Notes: generated by a model not told the origin, from the letters alone. Numbered from the stretch's first letter, positions 39,255-49,008 are shown. The stretch: 64,000 bases of DNA from Flavobacteriaceae bacterium (GCA_028284005.1 JANQSO010000001.1:186001-250000); one strand, 5' to 3'. Made by a program: numbers and translations.

Positions 39255-40532
39255 TCAATTTAAAATAGAGGCAATTCTATCTTTAAGAAATTGTTGTTCC
39301 CTTTTGGATTGGGTAAGTTGCAAAGCTCTTTTAAAGTTGTTTATCGCTTCGGTAGTGCATTGAAGTTGCTCATTAATAGAGCCAAGGCTTGCATGATACA
39401 GGTAGTAATTCTCTAAGATCTTGTTGCCTTTTAGTTTTTCAATAGCTTCGAATGCTTTTTGCGGCCCGTTTAGTTCTAAAATAACTAGACATCTGTTAAG
39501 GGAGACGATGGGGTCTTTAGAAATATCGAGCATTAAATCGTAATAATTCAATATAGCTTTCCAGTTAGTGTCTTTATATTTTTTGGCGACACAATGCTGT
39601 AAGGCAATGGCTGCTTCAAAGTGATAGGTAGAAAAAGTATTTCCAAAACCCGCTTTATATAAATATGTTTTTCCGTGTTGTATCAATTCCTTGTTCCAGG
39701 TACTTCTGTCTTGCCTTGAAAGAACAATAAGGCCTCCTTCCGGAGTAAGGCGTCCCTCACTTCGGGCCGTGTGAAAGCACATAAGTGCCATTAACGCATA
39801 AACTTCTGGTAATTGAGTTCGTTCACTGTCCAAAAGGGTTTTACATAAATGCATGGCTTGTGATATGAGGTCTTTTCTAATTAATGCTTCGGAATGTGTA
39901 GAGTTATAACCTTCATTAAATACTAAATAGATAGAACTAAGTACGACACTTGTCCTATCTGTAATTTGCTCTGCGGAAGGAATTTCCGGTTTGATCTTGT
40001 TCTTTCTGAAATATTCTTTGGTACGGTACAACCGTTTGGAGATGGTATCTTCAGAAGTTAAAAAAGATTTGGCAACCTCTTTGGTGCTAAATCCACAAAG
40101 AGATTTTAAAATAAAAGTAACCTGGTTTTCCTGCGAAATTTCCGGAAGGCAGCAAGCATACATCATTCCTAAAAAGTCATCTTTTATATAATCTTCCTGC
40201 CAATAATTGTTCATGGTACTTTTTAACGTATATTCTGAAGTTAATAGTTGTTTTTCGGGATCTGAAAAATCAATTATATTACTGTGTTTGTTCTTTCTAA
40301 TAATATCTATTGCCTTGTTTTTTGCTACTCTGTATAACCATGCCTTCGGATTTTCGGGCATTCCCCGATACTTCCATGTTTCCAGGGCACTTAGCAATGC
40401 ATCCTGAACCACATCTTCGGCTAATTCAAAGTTTTCGGACCCAAAGATTTTTACCAAAACCGAAACCATCTTTCCAGACTCATGCCTAAAAAGATGGTTT
40501 AATGTTTGGTCTATTTTGCGTGTATCTTTCAA
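39255..40532 (-). CDS. ECF42-type sigma factor with C-terminal TPR-like extension
   Basis: A 425-residue protein, more than twice the usual ECF length. Sigma regions 2 and 4 (ELAEDVVQDALLSALETW, LCGFSTKEVAKSFLTSEDTISKRL) are followed by a long C-terminal domain with YLVFNEGYN and SRQDRSTWN, the ECF42 signature. The start is TTG at 40532: upstream in frame is a TAG, and the first ATG is codon 22, inside region 2. It starts 7 nt after the stop of the YCII-domain gene, the partner that defines ECF42. Confidence 0.88.
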   Translation of the reverse strand: MKDTRKIDQTLNHLFRHESGKMVSVLVKIFGSENFELAEDVVQDALLSALETWKYRGMPENPKAWLYRVAKNKAIDIIRKNKHSNIIDFSDPEKQLLTSEYTLKSTMNNYWQEDYIKDDFLGMMYACCLPEISQENQVTFILKSLCGFSTKEVAKSFLTSEDTISKRLYRTKEYFRKNKIKPEIPSAEQITDRTSVVLSSIYLVFNEGYNSTHSEALIRKDLISQAMHLCKTLLDSERTQLPEVYALMALMCFHTARSEGRLTPEGGLIVLSRQDRSTWNKELIQHGKTYLYKAGFGNTFSTYHFEAAIALQHCVAKKYKDTNWKAILNYYDLMLDISKDPIVSLNRCLVILELNGPQKAFEAIEKLKGNKILENYYLYHASLGSINEQLQCTTEAINNFKRALQLTQSKREQQFLKDRIASILN

Positions 40533-40539
40533 CAGCAGC

Positions 40540-40878
40540 TTACATTTTTGCTATTTCTCTTACTTCAATAGAACAATCGTGTTCAAACCCCGGGCAACCT
40601 TTTGCAAGACCGGTAGCTTCATCCAATGTATTGGCTTTTACGATAATATAACCTCCTACCAATTCTTTTCCTTCAGCTAAAGGGCGGTCTGTCACTTTTG
40701 TACCTCTTTCGGTAAGTGTTTTTGCTTCATTTTGTAAAGGTTCTCCACCAACTAATTGTCCTTTTTGGGCCAAACCACCCATCCAGATTTCCCAATCTTT
40801 CATGTGAGCTTGAATTTCTTCGGGCGACTTGGTAGACATATCTTCTCCACCTCTAATAATAAATAAATAATCTTTCAT
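40540..40878 (-). CDS. YCII/DGPF-domain protein, partner of the ECF42 sigma factor
   Basis: A 112-residue dimeric alpha/beta protein of the YCII-related (DGPF) family. It starts MKDYLFIIRGGED and has the conserved core VGGYIIVKANTLDEAT. Such genes accompany ECF42 sigma factors in many phyla and are thought to be their targets. It directly precedes the sigma gene in what is probably one transcript. Confidence 0.85.
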   Translation of the reverse strand: MKDYLFIIRGGEDMSTKSPEEIQAHMKDWEIWMGGLAQKGQLVGGEPLQNEAKTLTERGTKVTDRPLAEGKELVGGYIIVKANTLDEATGLAKGCPGFEHDCSIEVREIAKM

Positions 40879-40961
40879 GTTTTTTGATTTTAATTTTTTA
40901 ATAATACGTTTTATACCTCTATAACGAATACGGTTGTGTTATTTGGACAAGAAATAAAAAA

Positions 40962-41396
40962 TTACCGGTATCCTTCACTTCCAAAGGCCTCACCTTTTCC
41001 TGTCTGGCAGTACTGGCGCAGGCTTTCCATATAACGTCCCCAGCTAAAATTACAAATGGCATAGAAGTCATCCTGTGCCGGAAAACCATCATGAGAAAAC
41101 CGGACACGTGTTTTACCGTCATTTTCGTCCAGTAAAAAGGTAAAAGTATTTCCAACCCAACCGTGTTGACTATCTATACATTCCCAAACAATTTCTTTGC
41201 CAGGCATGGATTCGATAACCTTCATTTTGGGCCCTTTAATTTCACCAAAATCAAATTGGATCTCACCTCCTAAAGAAGCAATTCCATTGGTTTGGACGGT
41301 CCACCAGTTTGCTAAGCCTTCGATGGTAGAAATGGCGTTGAATACTTTGTCTTTTGGCGCATCAATATGATACAGATGTTTACTTGAATATGTCAT
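40962..41396 (-). CDS. AHSA1/SRPBCC-domain protein
   Basis: A 144-residue Bet v1-like protein. It begins MTYSSKHLYHIDAPKDKVF and has the pattern LANWWTVQTNG and GGEIQFDFGE, then a C-terminal helix (FSWGRYMESLRQYCQ). The start at 41396 is chosen; a frame to 41456 adds a basic stretch unlike the family. SRPBCC proteins often sit near ECF42/YCII genes. The ligand is unknown. Confidence 0.82.
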   Translation of the reverse strand: MTYSSKHLYHIDAPKDKVFNAISTIEGLANWWTVQTNGIASLGGEIQFDFGEIKGPKMKVIESMPGKEIVWECIDSQHGWVGNTFTFLLDENDGKTRVRFSHDGFPAQDDFYAICNFSWGRYMESLRQYCQTGKGEAFGSEGYR

Positions 41397-41585
41397 GGTT
41401 CTTGTTTTTATATTCCTATAACGAATACATCTTAAGGATTTGGACAAAATACCCAAATACTATATTCGAATGCTTAAAGATAATACATACAAGACTTTTT
41501 AGTAAACTGCCCGATAATTGAGAGTTACTTTCATTTTTTGCATTTCAAGATTTTTAGGTGTTACTTTTTCAGCTTATAAATAACC

Positions 41586-42353
41586 CTATTCACCTTTCAA
41601 TTTCTCAGTTTCAACTCTATTGAGCAAATTAGGTACCAATGATTCACTAAAACCTGCAGCGATGGCCAATAGGCTTACTACATAAAAATTGTCCGGAGAA
41701 TTAAGTTTAGGCAGTAATAATTCAGATTTAATAAGTACAAAAATGATCAGGCCGCTAAACATAGCTATAAGAATTCTTATGGCCCCGTATACAACTTGGA
41801 ACCAACCAAACTCTGAGGCATCTATCTCCAACTTTTTAATGTTTCTGGAAACCGATAAAAAGCCGCCAATGGACGCATAGGTCATATAATAGAAGTAGGG
41901 AGTGATCTCTTCAATAAGATTGTATTCTTTTAAAAAATAGCTAAACAGGATGACCAGAAATACCATACCCAAACAACTAAGCAGGTAGTAAAACCTTCCT
42001 TTGCGAACATTGCCTTTATAGATCTTTATATCTTTTAGGACTTCGTCACAAATTTCTCTGGCCTCCACGAGGTTCCCTTCAGCAGCATCCTTATACGCCA
42101 ACCCGATCTGGTCAACATATTTCTTTTTTTCAACCTGAGTGGTTAAATATCCACTTATGGTTGAAATCGGGGCACTTATATGGCTCCAGTTCTTTTTGAT
42201 AGCATCATCGCTACTGGCCAGAGTTACTTCGCCACTATCATTGCCCTCAAAAATTAAATATTTTGGTTGTGCACTATAGAGAGTTGTGATCTTTTCACCT
42301 CTAAAAACATCCCCTTCGTTGTAATCTTCCAATTTTTTTATTGCTTCACTCAT
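41586..42353 (-). CDS. Membrane protein of unknown function with a soluble N-terminal domain
   Basis: A 255-residue protein: residues 1-115 are soluble and mixed charge (including EGDVFRGEKITTLYS), then four hydrophobic segments follow at about 121-141, 148-168, 182-208 and 222-243. The start at 42353 (MSEAIKKLEDYNE) is chosen over 42431. No family was recognised. It stands alone between an AHSA1 gene and a secreted-protein gene. Confidence 0.6.
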   Translation of the reverse strand: MSEAIKKLEDYNEGDVFRGEKITTLYSAQPKYLIFEGNDSGEVTLASSDDAIKKNWSHISAPISTISGYLTTQVEKKKYVDQIGLAYKDAAEGNLVEAREICDEVLKDIKIYKGNVRKGRFYYLLSCLGMVFLVILFSYFLKEYNLIEEITPYFYYMTYASIGGFLSVSRNIKKLEIDASEFGWFQVVYGAIRILIAMFSGLIIFVLIKSELLLPKLNSPDNFYVVSLLAIAAGFSESLVPNLLNRVETEKLKGE

Positions 42354-42677
42354 GATTAGTTGGTTTTGGTTAAGAAATTTTTTCAATTTTACCGCCGGCA
42401 GAATCATACTGGTTTTGCCGTTGTGTGTCACCCAATAATGGTCTCAACATCACAATAGATATAAATTAATAACTGTATTGCAATTCGCTGAAAAGTACTT
42501 GCAATAGCATTAATAAAAATTCAAAAAATATAAAAGGGGAGAAATAAAACGTTTCTAAGATACTAAAAAAGCCAGAACAAAACCAACCCGACAAAGGACA
42601 ATGCTATAAAACACTGCCAATGCCAATTGACCCAAATATAATTACGAGTTAAAAGTTAAGTGCTAAAGGTTTTCTTA
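42354..42677. other. 324-bp gap, no gene seen
   Basis: This is the upstream region of the membrane-protein gene at 42353 and the downstream region of the secreted-protein gene at 42678. I see no reading frame, no TAnnTTTG element on the minus strand, and no clear hairpin. Confidence 0.4.
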
Positions 42678-43445
42678 CTAATCTTCCGGATTGTAAGATA
42701 GATCATCACGCATATATCCGTTTAAGGTTTCCACACGAATGATAGATTTCAATAATTCGTTATAGACAGGAGTTCTGGCATCACCCAGTAACTCTTTATT
42801 CTCTTTACGGATACGTTCATAATCTTCAGGATTCTTTGCTGAAATGGCCACTAATATGAATTGCCCTGCTGCACCAAAGCCACTACGGTATACACGGTAA
42901 TATTCTTTGGAGTTATTTTTAGCATACAATTCTTTGAACTGCCTGGCAAGTTTGATCACTTTCGGGAAATTTTGTGGAGTCACATACCAAAATTCCAACT
43001 TCCGAAATTCCTGTCCGTCCTGAACAATCTTTAAACCCTCCGGCATATACGAAAGTTCTTTGTCCAGATGGATAATATAATCACTGTGAGTATCGTAACA
43101 GCTATCAAAATTATCAAACAATTCATTAAAATCATCCTCACCCATTTTGTCACGTAGTAATGAAAAACGGCTCTTGTCCAAATCTGCCATATTCTCTATG
43201 GGAGAAAGGTGGAAATAGCGAAGGTCATCTGTAGAGACAGTAAGCCATTTTGCCTGTTTTATTTCATATTTTTTACAATTTTCTGCCAGTGTAGCACAAT
43301 ACCCTTCATAATCTGCAACCATTGCAGGATATACAGGGTCTTCGTGTACCCAATAGGCTTGAGAGGTAGCATCGTCCTGTGCATATTGCGTAAAAGGACA
43401 AAGTAGTAATAATGCAATGAAAAATGGAATGATCTGTGTTTTCAT
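42678..43445 (-). CDS. Exported protein of unknown function
   Basis: A 255-residue protein with a signal peptide ending near YAQ (residue 23). The mature part is alpha/beta, with three cysteines (CATLAENC, CYD). The lengths and alternation suggest a dimeric alpha-beta-barrel fold, but no specific family was recognised. It is monocistronic. Confidence 0.55.
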   Translation of the reverse strand: MKTQIIPFFIALLLLCPFTQYAQDDATSQAYWVHEDPVYPAMVADYEGYCATLAENCKKYEIKQAKWLTVSTDDLRYFHLSPIENMADLDKSRFSLLRDKMGEDDFNELFDNFDSCYDTHSDYIIHLDKELSYMPEGLKIVQDGQEFRKLEFWYVTPQNFPKVIKLARQFKELYAKNNSKEYYRVYRSGFGAAGQFILVAISAKNPEDYERIRKENKELLGDARTPVYNELLKSIIRVETLNGYMRDDLSYNPED

Positions 43446-43828
43446 ACTCTTCTATATTTATGTTAGTGTCTTACAAAGGGGGTATCACAAAAGCTAAGGG
43501 AAAATAGCAGGTTGCAAGACCCTGTGTAGCATTAATATACAATCACTACTAAGGAGTAATGACATTCTAACCTATGCAAAGACGGAGCAACCCGTACGCC
43601 TTTTAGAGTGGATGCTGCTAAAGAAGCTGTTTGATTTTGCAAGGAAAACTTCCTATTAAAGATACATAAAGTTTTGATTTTTTGGAAGAAAGAGGCGTAT
43701 TTATGATTTTATAGCTATAAAAAATGTTGGTTAAATATGAAATATTTGCATCGCCGGTCTTAATTATATTATCGTTAAAATAATATCTGTCATAGATACA
43801 TTGAGATAAGAGGCCCTTAAAAATATAA
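43446..43828. other. 383-bp gap, no gene seen
   Basis: The region holds the upstream DNA of the exported-protein gene at 43445 and the 3' end region of the barrel-protein gene at 43829. No reading frame, tRNA or clear terminator was found; the base composition is not unusual for the window. Confidence 0.4.
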
Positions 43829-45151
43829 CTACTCTTTGGAAAGGTCTATAGCATCTATTGTAGGTGTTCCAAACCCGAAATTTAAAGATAATAAGGAGAT
43901 CAAAGTTTCAGTGGGTTCTATAAACGGTTCAAAACGGCTTCCCAGGGTATAGGTAAGTACAATTTGGTCAGTAAGATTATAATTGAACGTACCCATATAT
44001 TGAAAGTCACTATTCTTCTCTTTTCTGAAAAGCTCATTCCCTTGTCCGTCTGTTCCTGCCGGAATGGTAGTGTTACTACTTCTGCCTACTAATTCAAACT
44101 GTATGGAAAAGCGTTTGAATTCTGAAGCCACAGAGAGTCCATAGTCAAAATTGTTTTCATAGATAGTGGCTTCCGGGAAATAGCGTTTATAATACTCGCT
44201 CAGGTACCATTCATACCGTAAAACACCCAATATTTTTATAAAGTCAAGTTTTTCGGTAAACTTATAGGTAGGAGTCACCCAAACTGCGCTTTTTGGAAGA
44301 TATGAAAACTCGAAAGAGTTAGTTGGGAAATTGAGAAAGCTCGCAAAAGCTACATCAATGGAAAGGCCCTGTCGGTTCCTTATGTAATCCTTAAACTCAT
44401 TGTATAAGGAATCGGCATGAAGGTTTTTATCAATTACACCATAAAAGCTATCCAAAAAGGGACCGGGATCATTTTTGTCAAGCTCACCCAATAAAGAAGC
44501 ATCTTCATAGATCTTATCGACAACGGCAGTCGCATCTTCAATGGTTTTATAACCTCCAAGCTCATAAATAGCTTTTGTAACTGTAGCTTTTATTTGATCA
44601 AGAAAGTCAGTTTTGTTAGAAACGTTCGGTGAGGCGGCAAGAAGTTCTGAAGGGCCTACAATAAGATTGCTTATTCTTTGGTTTGTTTTAAGTTCGGTAC
44701 GATAATTACTAATGAGCTCACGATCTTTTTGATTGCTAATATGAAATGTGGTACGATACCCAAACGCCAGGCCATTACTCTTCGTACTGTCCCCTAATAT
44801 GAAATTTTGCGTAGAAGCCAGGGAAAAGGAAGAATTTCGCACCAATTGATCCCAGGCGCTCTTAGGATACAAATACTCTTCGAGAGATAAGCTATGGTTC
44901 TTAGTCCAATAGGGTGTAAATTCCAAAGCAAAATCGGTAGGGATGACAGCTTCGGCATTACTATTTAAAAAATTAGAATAGAGTGCCGTTTCCAATGCCC
45001 GGTAGGATTTAGGTTCCAATACTGTTTTTGGTTGCAAATCTAAAATACTGGAGGCGGGAGAAGAGGGTGCCTTTAGAGGGTTTAATTTTTCCTGAGCCAT
45101 ACCTGCCAGAGGTGATAAAGCAATCATCAATAATAAAATCAATATTCTCAT
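43829..45151 (-). CDS. Probable outer-membrane beta-barrel protein
   Basis: A 440-residue protein with a signal peptide (MRILILLLMIALSPLAGMAQ). The rest has amphipathic strands with aromatic ends (LRYEWYLSEYYKRY, NYNLTDQIVLTYTLGSRF) and a helical central insertion (about 180-260). No family was recognised. It overlaps the upstream small gene by 4 nt, so the two are coupled. Confidence 0.6.
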   Translation of the reverse strand: MRILILLLMIALSPLAGMAQEKLNPLKAPSSPASSILDLQPKTVLEPKSYRALETALYSNFLNSNAEAVIPTDFALEFTPYWTKNHSLSLEEYLYPKSAWDQLVRNSSFSLASTQNFILGDSTKSNGLAFGYRTTFHISNQKDRELISNYRTELKTNQRISNLIVGPSELLAASPNVSNKTDFLDQIKATVTKAIYELGGYKTIEDATAVVDKIYEDASLLGELDKNDPGPFLDSFYGVIDKNLHADSLYNEFKDYIRNRQGLSIDVAFASFLNFPTNSFEFSYLPKSAVWVTPTYKFTEKLDFIKILGVLRYEWYLSEYYKRYFPEATIYENNFDYGLSVASEFKRFSIQFELVGRSSNTTIPAGTDGQGNELFRKEKNSDFQYMGTFNYNLTDQIVLTYTLGSRFEPFIEPTETLISLLSLNFGFGTPTIDAIDLSKE

Positions 45152-45501
45152 GGCTTTGGAAATTTTAAAAAAAGAATGACGATGGGCCTTTCTTCTTCTG
45201 ATTTAGGGTTATGATGTTCTACGATCAAAGTATCATTTATTTTATACTTGACCCTGATCTCATCTTCTTCAGGGATAGGATTTTCGAGGTCAGAAACACA
45301 AACAATGATCTCTCCTCGCAATTGTGACCCTTTTCCAATAAATACGGTTCCGGCATCTTCAATTTCCGGCTTTGGGTTTCCGGGAACGAATATGGTGGTG
45401 ATCCCTGAATTTCCATCTGAAATAAATTCTACAGTAAAGTTTAAATCCGTATCATCAGCCACTGGATAAACTAGATCTCTGTAACGATAGGTTTTGCGCA
45501 T
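45148..45501 (-). CDS. Small cytosolic-type protein coupled to the barrel protein
   Basis: A 117-residue acidic, strand-rich protein with no signal peptide or membrane segment. It has two proline-rich turns (PGNPKPEIEDAG, NPIPEEDE). No family was recognised. Its stop overlaps the start of the outer-membrane protein gene by 4 nt. Confidence 0.55.
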   Translation of the reverse strand: MRKTYRYRDLVYPVADDTDLNFTVEFISDGNSGITTIFVPGNPKPEIEDAGTVFIGKGSQLRGEIIVCVSDLENPIPEEDEIRVKYKINDTLIVEHHNPKSEEERPIVILFLKFPKP

Positions 45502-45512
45502 GGTGTAAGTTT

Positions 45513-45537
45513 TAAATTAGATCTTATATCTAAATTA
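45513..45537. promoter_or_regulatory. Imperfect inverted repeat upstream of the small coupled gene
   Basis: TAAATTAGAT (45513-45522) and ATCTAAATTA (45528-45537) match as inverted repeats at 9 of 10 positions, 12 nt upstream of the start at 45501. It could be an operator or a leader hairpin. Confidence 0.4.
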
Positions 45538-45629
45538 CAATTGATAGCAACTGCTTAGGGGAGAAATAATGTGTTACTAAGGTAGAGAAAAAACTTTAAT
45601 TGTAGTTAAAATCTTTCACAACTTCCTAC

Positions 45630-45660
45630 TTTGTAACTCCCTTGCCAATTGCTATCTTTG
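45630..45660 (+). promoter_or_regulatory. Promoter of ffh (-33 and -7)
   Basis: TTTG (45630-45633), 19-nt spacer, TATCTTTG (45653-45660). Both parts and the spacing fit the Bacteroidota sigma consensus. The ATG at 45687 is 27 nt further on. It is one of the two best-formed promoters in the window. Confidence 0.7.
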
Positions 45661-45686
45661 CATTTCTTAAAAATAGCAGTAAGAGT

Positions 45687-47015
45687 ATGTTCGATAATTT
45701 AAGTGACAAGTTAGATAAAGCATTACACGTCCTCAAAGGGCATGGTAGTATCACCGAGGTAAATGTAGCCGAAACATTAAAAGAAGTGCGCCGTGCACTC
45801 TTAGATGCCGATGTTAACTTTAAAATTGCCAAAGAGTTTACCAATACAGTAAAAGAAAAGGCTCTGGGTCAAAACGTTTTGACCACATTGCAGCCGGGAC
45901 AATTAATGGTGAAGTTGGTAAAAGATGAACTTACCGAGTTGATGGGCGGCGAAACTGCCGGAATTAATTTAAGTGCGTCTCCTTCTGTTATTTTAATGTC
46001 CGGACTGCAGGGTAGTGGTAAAACTACTTTTTCCGGAAAGTTGGCGAACTTCTTAAAAACCAAAAAATCCAAGAAACCGTTATTGGTTGCCTGTGATGTA
46101 TACCGTCCTGCCGCGATAAACCAATTACATGTAGTAGGAGACCAGGTAGGTGTTGAGGTCTATAGCGAAGAAGGGAATATGAACCCCGTGGAGATCGCTC
46201 AGAACGCTATTGCCCATGCTAAGCAAAATGGCCACAATGTAATAATCGTCGATACGGCCGGTCGTTTGGCAGTAGACGAAGAGATGATGACCGAGATCGC
46301 TAATGTACATAAGGCGATCCATCCACAGGAAACCTTGTTTGTGGTGGATGCAATGACAGGACAGGATGCTGTAAATACCGCTAAGGCTTTTAACGATCGT
46401 TTAAATTTTGAAGGAGTAGTACTCACAAAGCTCGACGGAGATACTCGTGGAGGTGCGGCAATTTCAATTAAAAGCGTAGTAGACAAGCCCATTAAATTTA
46501 TTGGTACGGGAGAGAAAATGGATGCAATTGACGTGTTTCACCCGGCACGTATGGCAGACCGAATCCTGGGGATGGGAGATGTAGTATCCCTGGTAGAACG
46601 TGCACAAGAACAATTTGATGAAGAAGAGGCCAGAAAGCTTCAGAAGAAAATAGCGAAGAACCAATTTGGATTTGATGATTTTATCAAACAGATTCAACAG
46701 GTAAAGAAAATGGGAAGCATGAAGGATCTCGTAGGGATGATTCCGGGAGCCGGAAAAGCCTTAAAAGATGTAGATATAGATGATGATGCCTTTAAGCATA
46801 TTGAAGCGATTATTCAGTCCATGACCCCTGCAGAGCGAAGTACACCTTCAATTATCAATGGAAATCGTAAAAAAAGAATTGCAAAGGGAAGTGGTACTTC
46901 TGTAACCCAGGTAAATCAATTGATGAAGCAGTTTGAACAAATGAGTAAAATGATGAAGATGATGCAGGGTGGCGGTGGCCGCAAAATGATGCAAATGATG
47001 GGCAAAATGCGTTAG
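45687..47015 (+). CDS. ffh: Signal recognition particle protein Ffh
   Basis: A 442-residue SRP54 homologue that binds 4.5S RNA and signal sequences. The N domain is followed by the GTPase (G) domain with GLQGSGKTT at about 107-115, DTAGR near 190 and TKLDGDTRGG near 247. The methionine-rich M domain (QMSKMMKMMQ near the end) binds signals. The start at 45687 (MFDNLSDKLD) is chosen; the longer frame to 45642 runs through the promoter. Confidence 0.97.
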   Translation: MFDNLSDKLDKALHVLKGHGSITEVNVAETLKEVRRALLDADVNFKIAKEFTNTVKEKALGQNVLTTLQPGQLMVKLVKDELTELMGGETAGINLSASPSVILMSGLQGSGKTTFSGKLANFLKTKKSKKPLLVACDVYRPAAINQLHVVGDQVGVEVYSEEGNMNPVEIAQNAIAHAKQNGHNVIIVDTAGRLAVDEEMMTEIANVHKAIHPQETLFVVDAMTGQDAVNTAKAFNDRLNFEGVVLTKLDGDTRGGAAISIKSVVDKPIKFIGTGEKMDAIDVFHPARMADRILGMGDVVSLVERAQEQFDEEEARKLQKKIAKNQFGFDDFIKQIQQVKKMGSMKDLVGMIPGAGKALKDVDIDDDAFKHIEAIIQSMTPAERSTPSIINGNRKKRIAKGSGTSVTQVNQLMKQFEQMSKMMKMMQGGGGRKMMQMMGKMR

Positions 47016-47080
47016 TGTTTTGCTACCGGAAATACATTCAATACAGTTAAAAAGACTTTAAATTTCAAAATATAAATTCT

Positions 47081-47959
47081 ATGACAATTCTCGACGGTAA
47101 AAAGATTTCAAGCGATATAAAAGATGAAATTGCATTGGATGTACAACGAATGAAAGAACGTGGAGAACGTGTACCGCATTTGGCGGCAATACTGGTAGGG
47201 GATGACGGAGCAAGTCTAACATATGTTGGGAGCAAGGTAAGAGCTTGCGAACGAGTTGGGTTTGAGTCGACCTTAGTTAAATTACCGGACACCACGACCG
47301 AAGAGGAATTACTTCAGAAAATTAAAGAACTGAACGAAAGCGAGCAGATAGACGGATTTATAGTCCAGTTGCCATTGCCAAAACAGATCAACGAAGAAAA
47401 AGTACTAAATGCAGTTGATCCCAGTAAAGATGTAGATGGGTTTCATCCGGAAAATTTTGGAAGAATGGCTTTGGAGATGGAATCATTTATTCCTGCGACG
47501 CCTTTTGGGATTCTGCAATTATTAGAACGCCACCAGGTAGAAACCAAGGGAAAACATACAGTTGTAATAGGCAGAAGCCATATTGTGGGGAGGCCCATGA
47601 GCATTTTGATGAGTCAGAAAGGGAAAGCAGGAAATAGTACTGTAACACTAACACATAGTCATACAAAAGACCTTTCGGAGTTTACCAAAAAAGCCGATAT
47701 TATTATTGTTGCATTGGGTGTTCCGGAATTCTTAACCGAAGGCATGGTTAAGGAAGGTGTCGTTATAATTGATGTGGGGATTAGCCGTGTCCCCGATGAA
47801 ACGAAACCTCGTGGTTATGCCATAAAAGGCGATGTTCACTTTGACGGAGTAAGTAAAAAGGCTTCGTACATCACTCCGGTTCCCGGAGGAGTGGGCCCTA
47901 TGACCATTGCAATGCTACTTAAGAACACTTTGATTGCAAGAGAAAGGCAATTAAAGTAA
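47081..47959 (+). CDS. folD: Methylenetetrahydrofolate dehydrogenase / cyclohydrolase FolD
   Basis: A 292-residue bifunctional enzyme of one-carbon metabolism interconverting 5,10-methylene- and 10-formyl-tetrahydrofolate. The sites visible are YVGSKVRACERVG with the catalytic Lys, the QLPLPKQI strand, VIGRSHIVGRP with the cofactor loop, and TPVPGGVGPMT. Full length. It is converging on the AI-2E transporter gene. Confidence 0.97.
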   Translation: MTILDGKKISSDIKDEIALDVQRMKERGERVPHLAAILVGDDGASLTYVGSKVRACERVGFESTLVKLPDTTTEEELLQKIKELNESEQIDGFIVQLPLPKQINEEKVLNAVDPSKDVDGFHPENFGRMALEMESFIPATPFGILQLLERHQVETKGKHTVVIGRSHIVGRPMSILMSQKGKAGNSTVTLTHSHTKDLSEFTKKADIIIVALGVPEFLTEGMVKEGVVIIDVGISRVPDETKPRGYAIKGDVHFDGVSKKASYITPVPGGVGPMTIAMLLKNTLIARERQLK

Positions 47960-47985
47960 CTACTTTTTATACTGAATTCTATAAT

Positions 47986-49002
47986 TTAAAGGGATTCAGA
48001 CTCTCCATATTCGTTGCGATAGATACGAAGTACTATCAGGAACAAACTGATTAGTAACGGCCCAAAGATGAGGCCTATAAATCCAAATAGAGGAACGCCG
48101 ACAATTACTCCAATAAGTGTTATTAGCGGATGGACATTATCCAGCTTTTTGAGCACATAGAGTCTTATAATATTATCCGTGGAGCCTACTACAACAAGTC
48201 CATAGATTAAAATCCCCCAGGCCTGAAATGAATTTCCCGTGGATAAGGTTAAAATAAATACAGGAAGAATTCCTACAAGGGTACCTACAAATGGTATCAT
48301 AGACCCGATCGTAACAATTACAAACCAAAAAAACGGATCTTCAATTCCAAATATTAAAAACCCTATCAAAGCTACAAAACCTTGGGCTATAGCTACCAAC
48401 GGAATTCCTAGGGCATTGGAACGTACCATTGCCTGTATTTCAGTGCCAATAACTTTGGTGTTCTTTTTGCTGAAGGGGATTACATCAGATAGAGATTCGG
48501 TAATGGTACGTTTACTGGTAAACATATAGTACAACATAAAATACATAATACCTATGGAAATAACAATATCGAAGGTGCTTCCGGCAATATTCTGAAGGTT
48601 ATCGGAAAGCCATGAAGAAACTGCCGATACATCAATTTGAGAACTAAGGTTATATCCTAAGCGATCTTCCCAGACCACCAGCTGATCCTTAAATGCATCT
48701 ACGACTTTTTCAGAATTGTTAACCGCATTCCCTATTTTATTGGTAAGCATAACAATAATTCCGGTTACGGGAATTAGGATTCCCACAAAAGAAAGGAACA
48801 TTAAAAAACCTGCTGCCAAGGCGGGGTTCCATCCTTTTCTAACCAATAGCACCATCCATTTACGCATCAATACGTAAATAGTAATGGCGCCTAAGACTCC
48901 CGAAAGGTAAGGGAGCATTTCCCTAAAAATAAGCCCGCCCATTATAACGATGAGGAGGAGGACCAGTATTTGCTGTATTATTGTTAAGCTAATGTGTTTC
49001 AT
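47986..49002 (-). CDS. AI-2E-family permease
   Basis: A 338-residue integral membrane protein of the UPF0118/PF01594 family with about eight hydrophobic segments. Typical are the GFIGLIFGPLLISLFLIV segment near the C terminus and IPFVGTLVGILPVF. Members export diverse small molecules; the substrate is unknown. It is the last gene of a four-gene minus-strand operon (lipoprotein, methyltransferase, VOC protein, permease) with gaps or overlaps of 4-9 nt. Confidence 0.88.
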   Translation of the reverse strand: MKHISLTIIQQILVLLLIVIMGGLIFREMLPYLSGVLGAITIYVLMRKWMVLLVRKGWNPALAAGFLMFLSFVGILIPVTGIIVMLTNKIGNAVNNSEKVVDAFKDQLVVWEDRLGYNLSSQIDVSAVSSWLSDNLQNIAGSTFDIVISIGIMYFMLYYMFTSKRTITESLSDVIPFSKKNTKVIGTEIQAMVRSNALGIPLVAIAQGFVALIGFLIFGIEDPFFWFVIVTIGSMIPFVGTLVGILPVFILTLSTGNSFQAWGILIYGLVVVGSTDNIIRLYVLKKLDNVHPLITLIGVIVGVPLFGFIGLIFGPLLISLFLIVLRIYRNEYGESESL

Positions 49003-49008
49003 AGTATA

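Noticed and set aside
41586-42353. Membrane effector of a defence system
   Set aside because: The soluble-plus-four-helix layout would suit one, but no sensor or nuclease gene is adjacent.
43446-43828. tRNA or other RNA gene in the 383-bp gap
   Set aside because: No cloverleaf-like arms or CCA-type end could be read; nothing specific seen.
45148-45501. Antitoxin of a toxin-antitoxin pair
   Set aside because: Its coupled partner has a signal peptide and a beta-barrel pattern, not a toxin fold.
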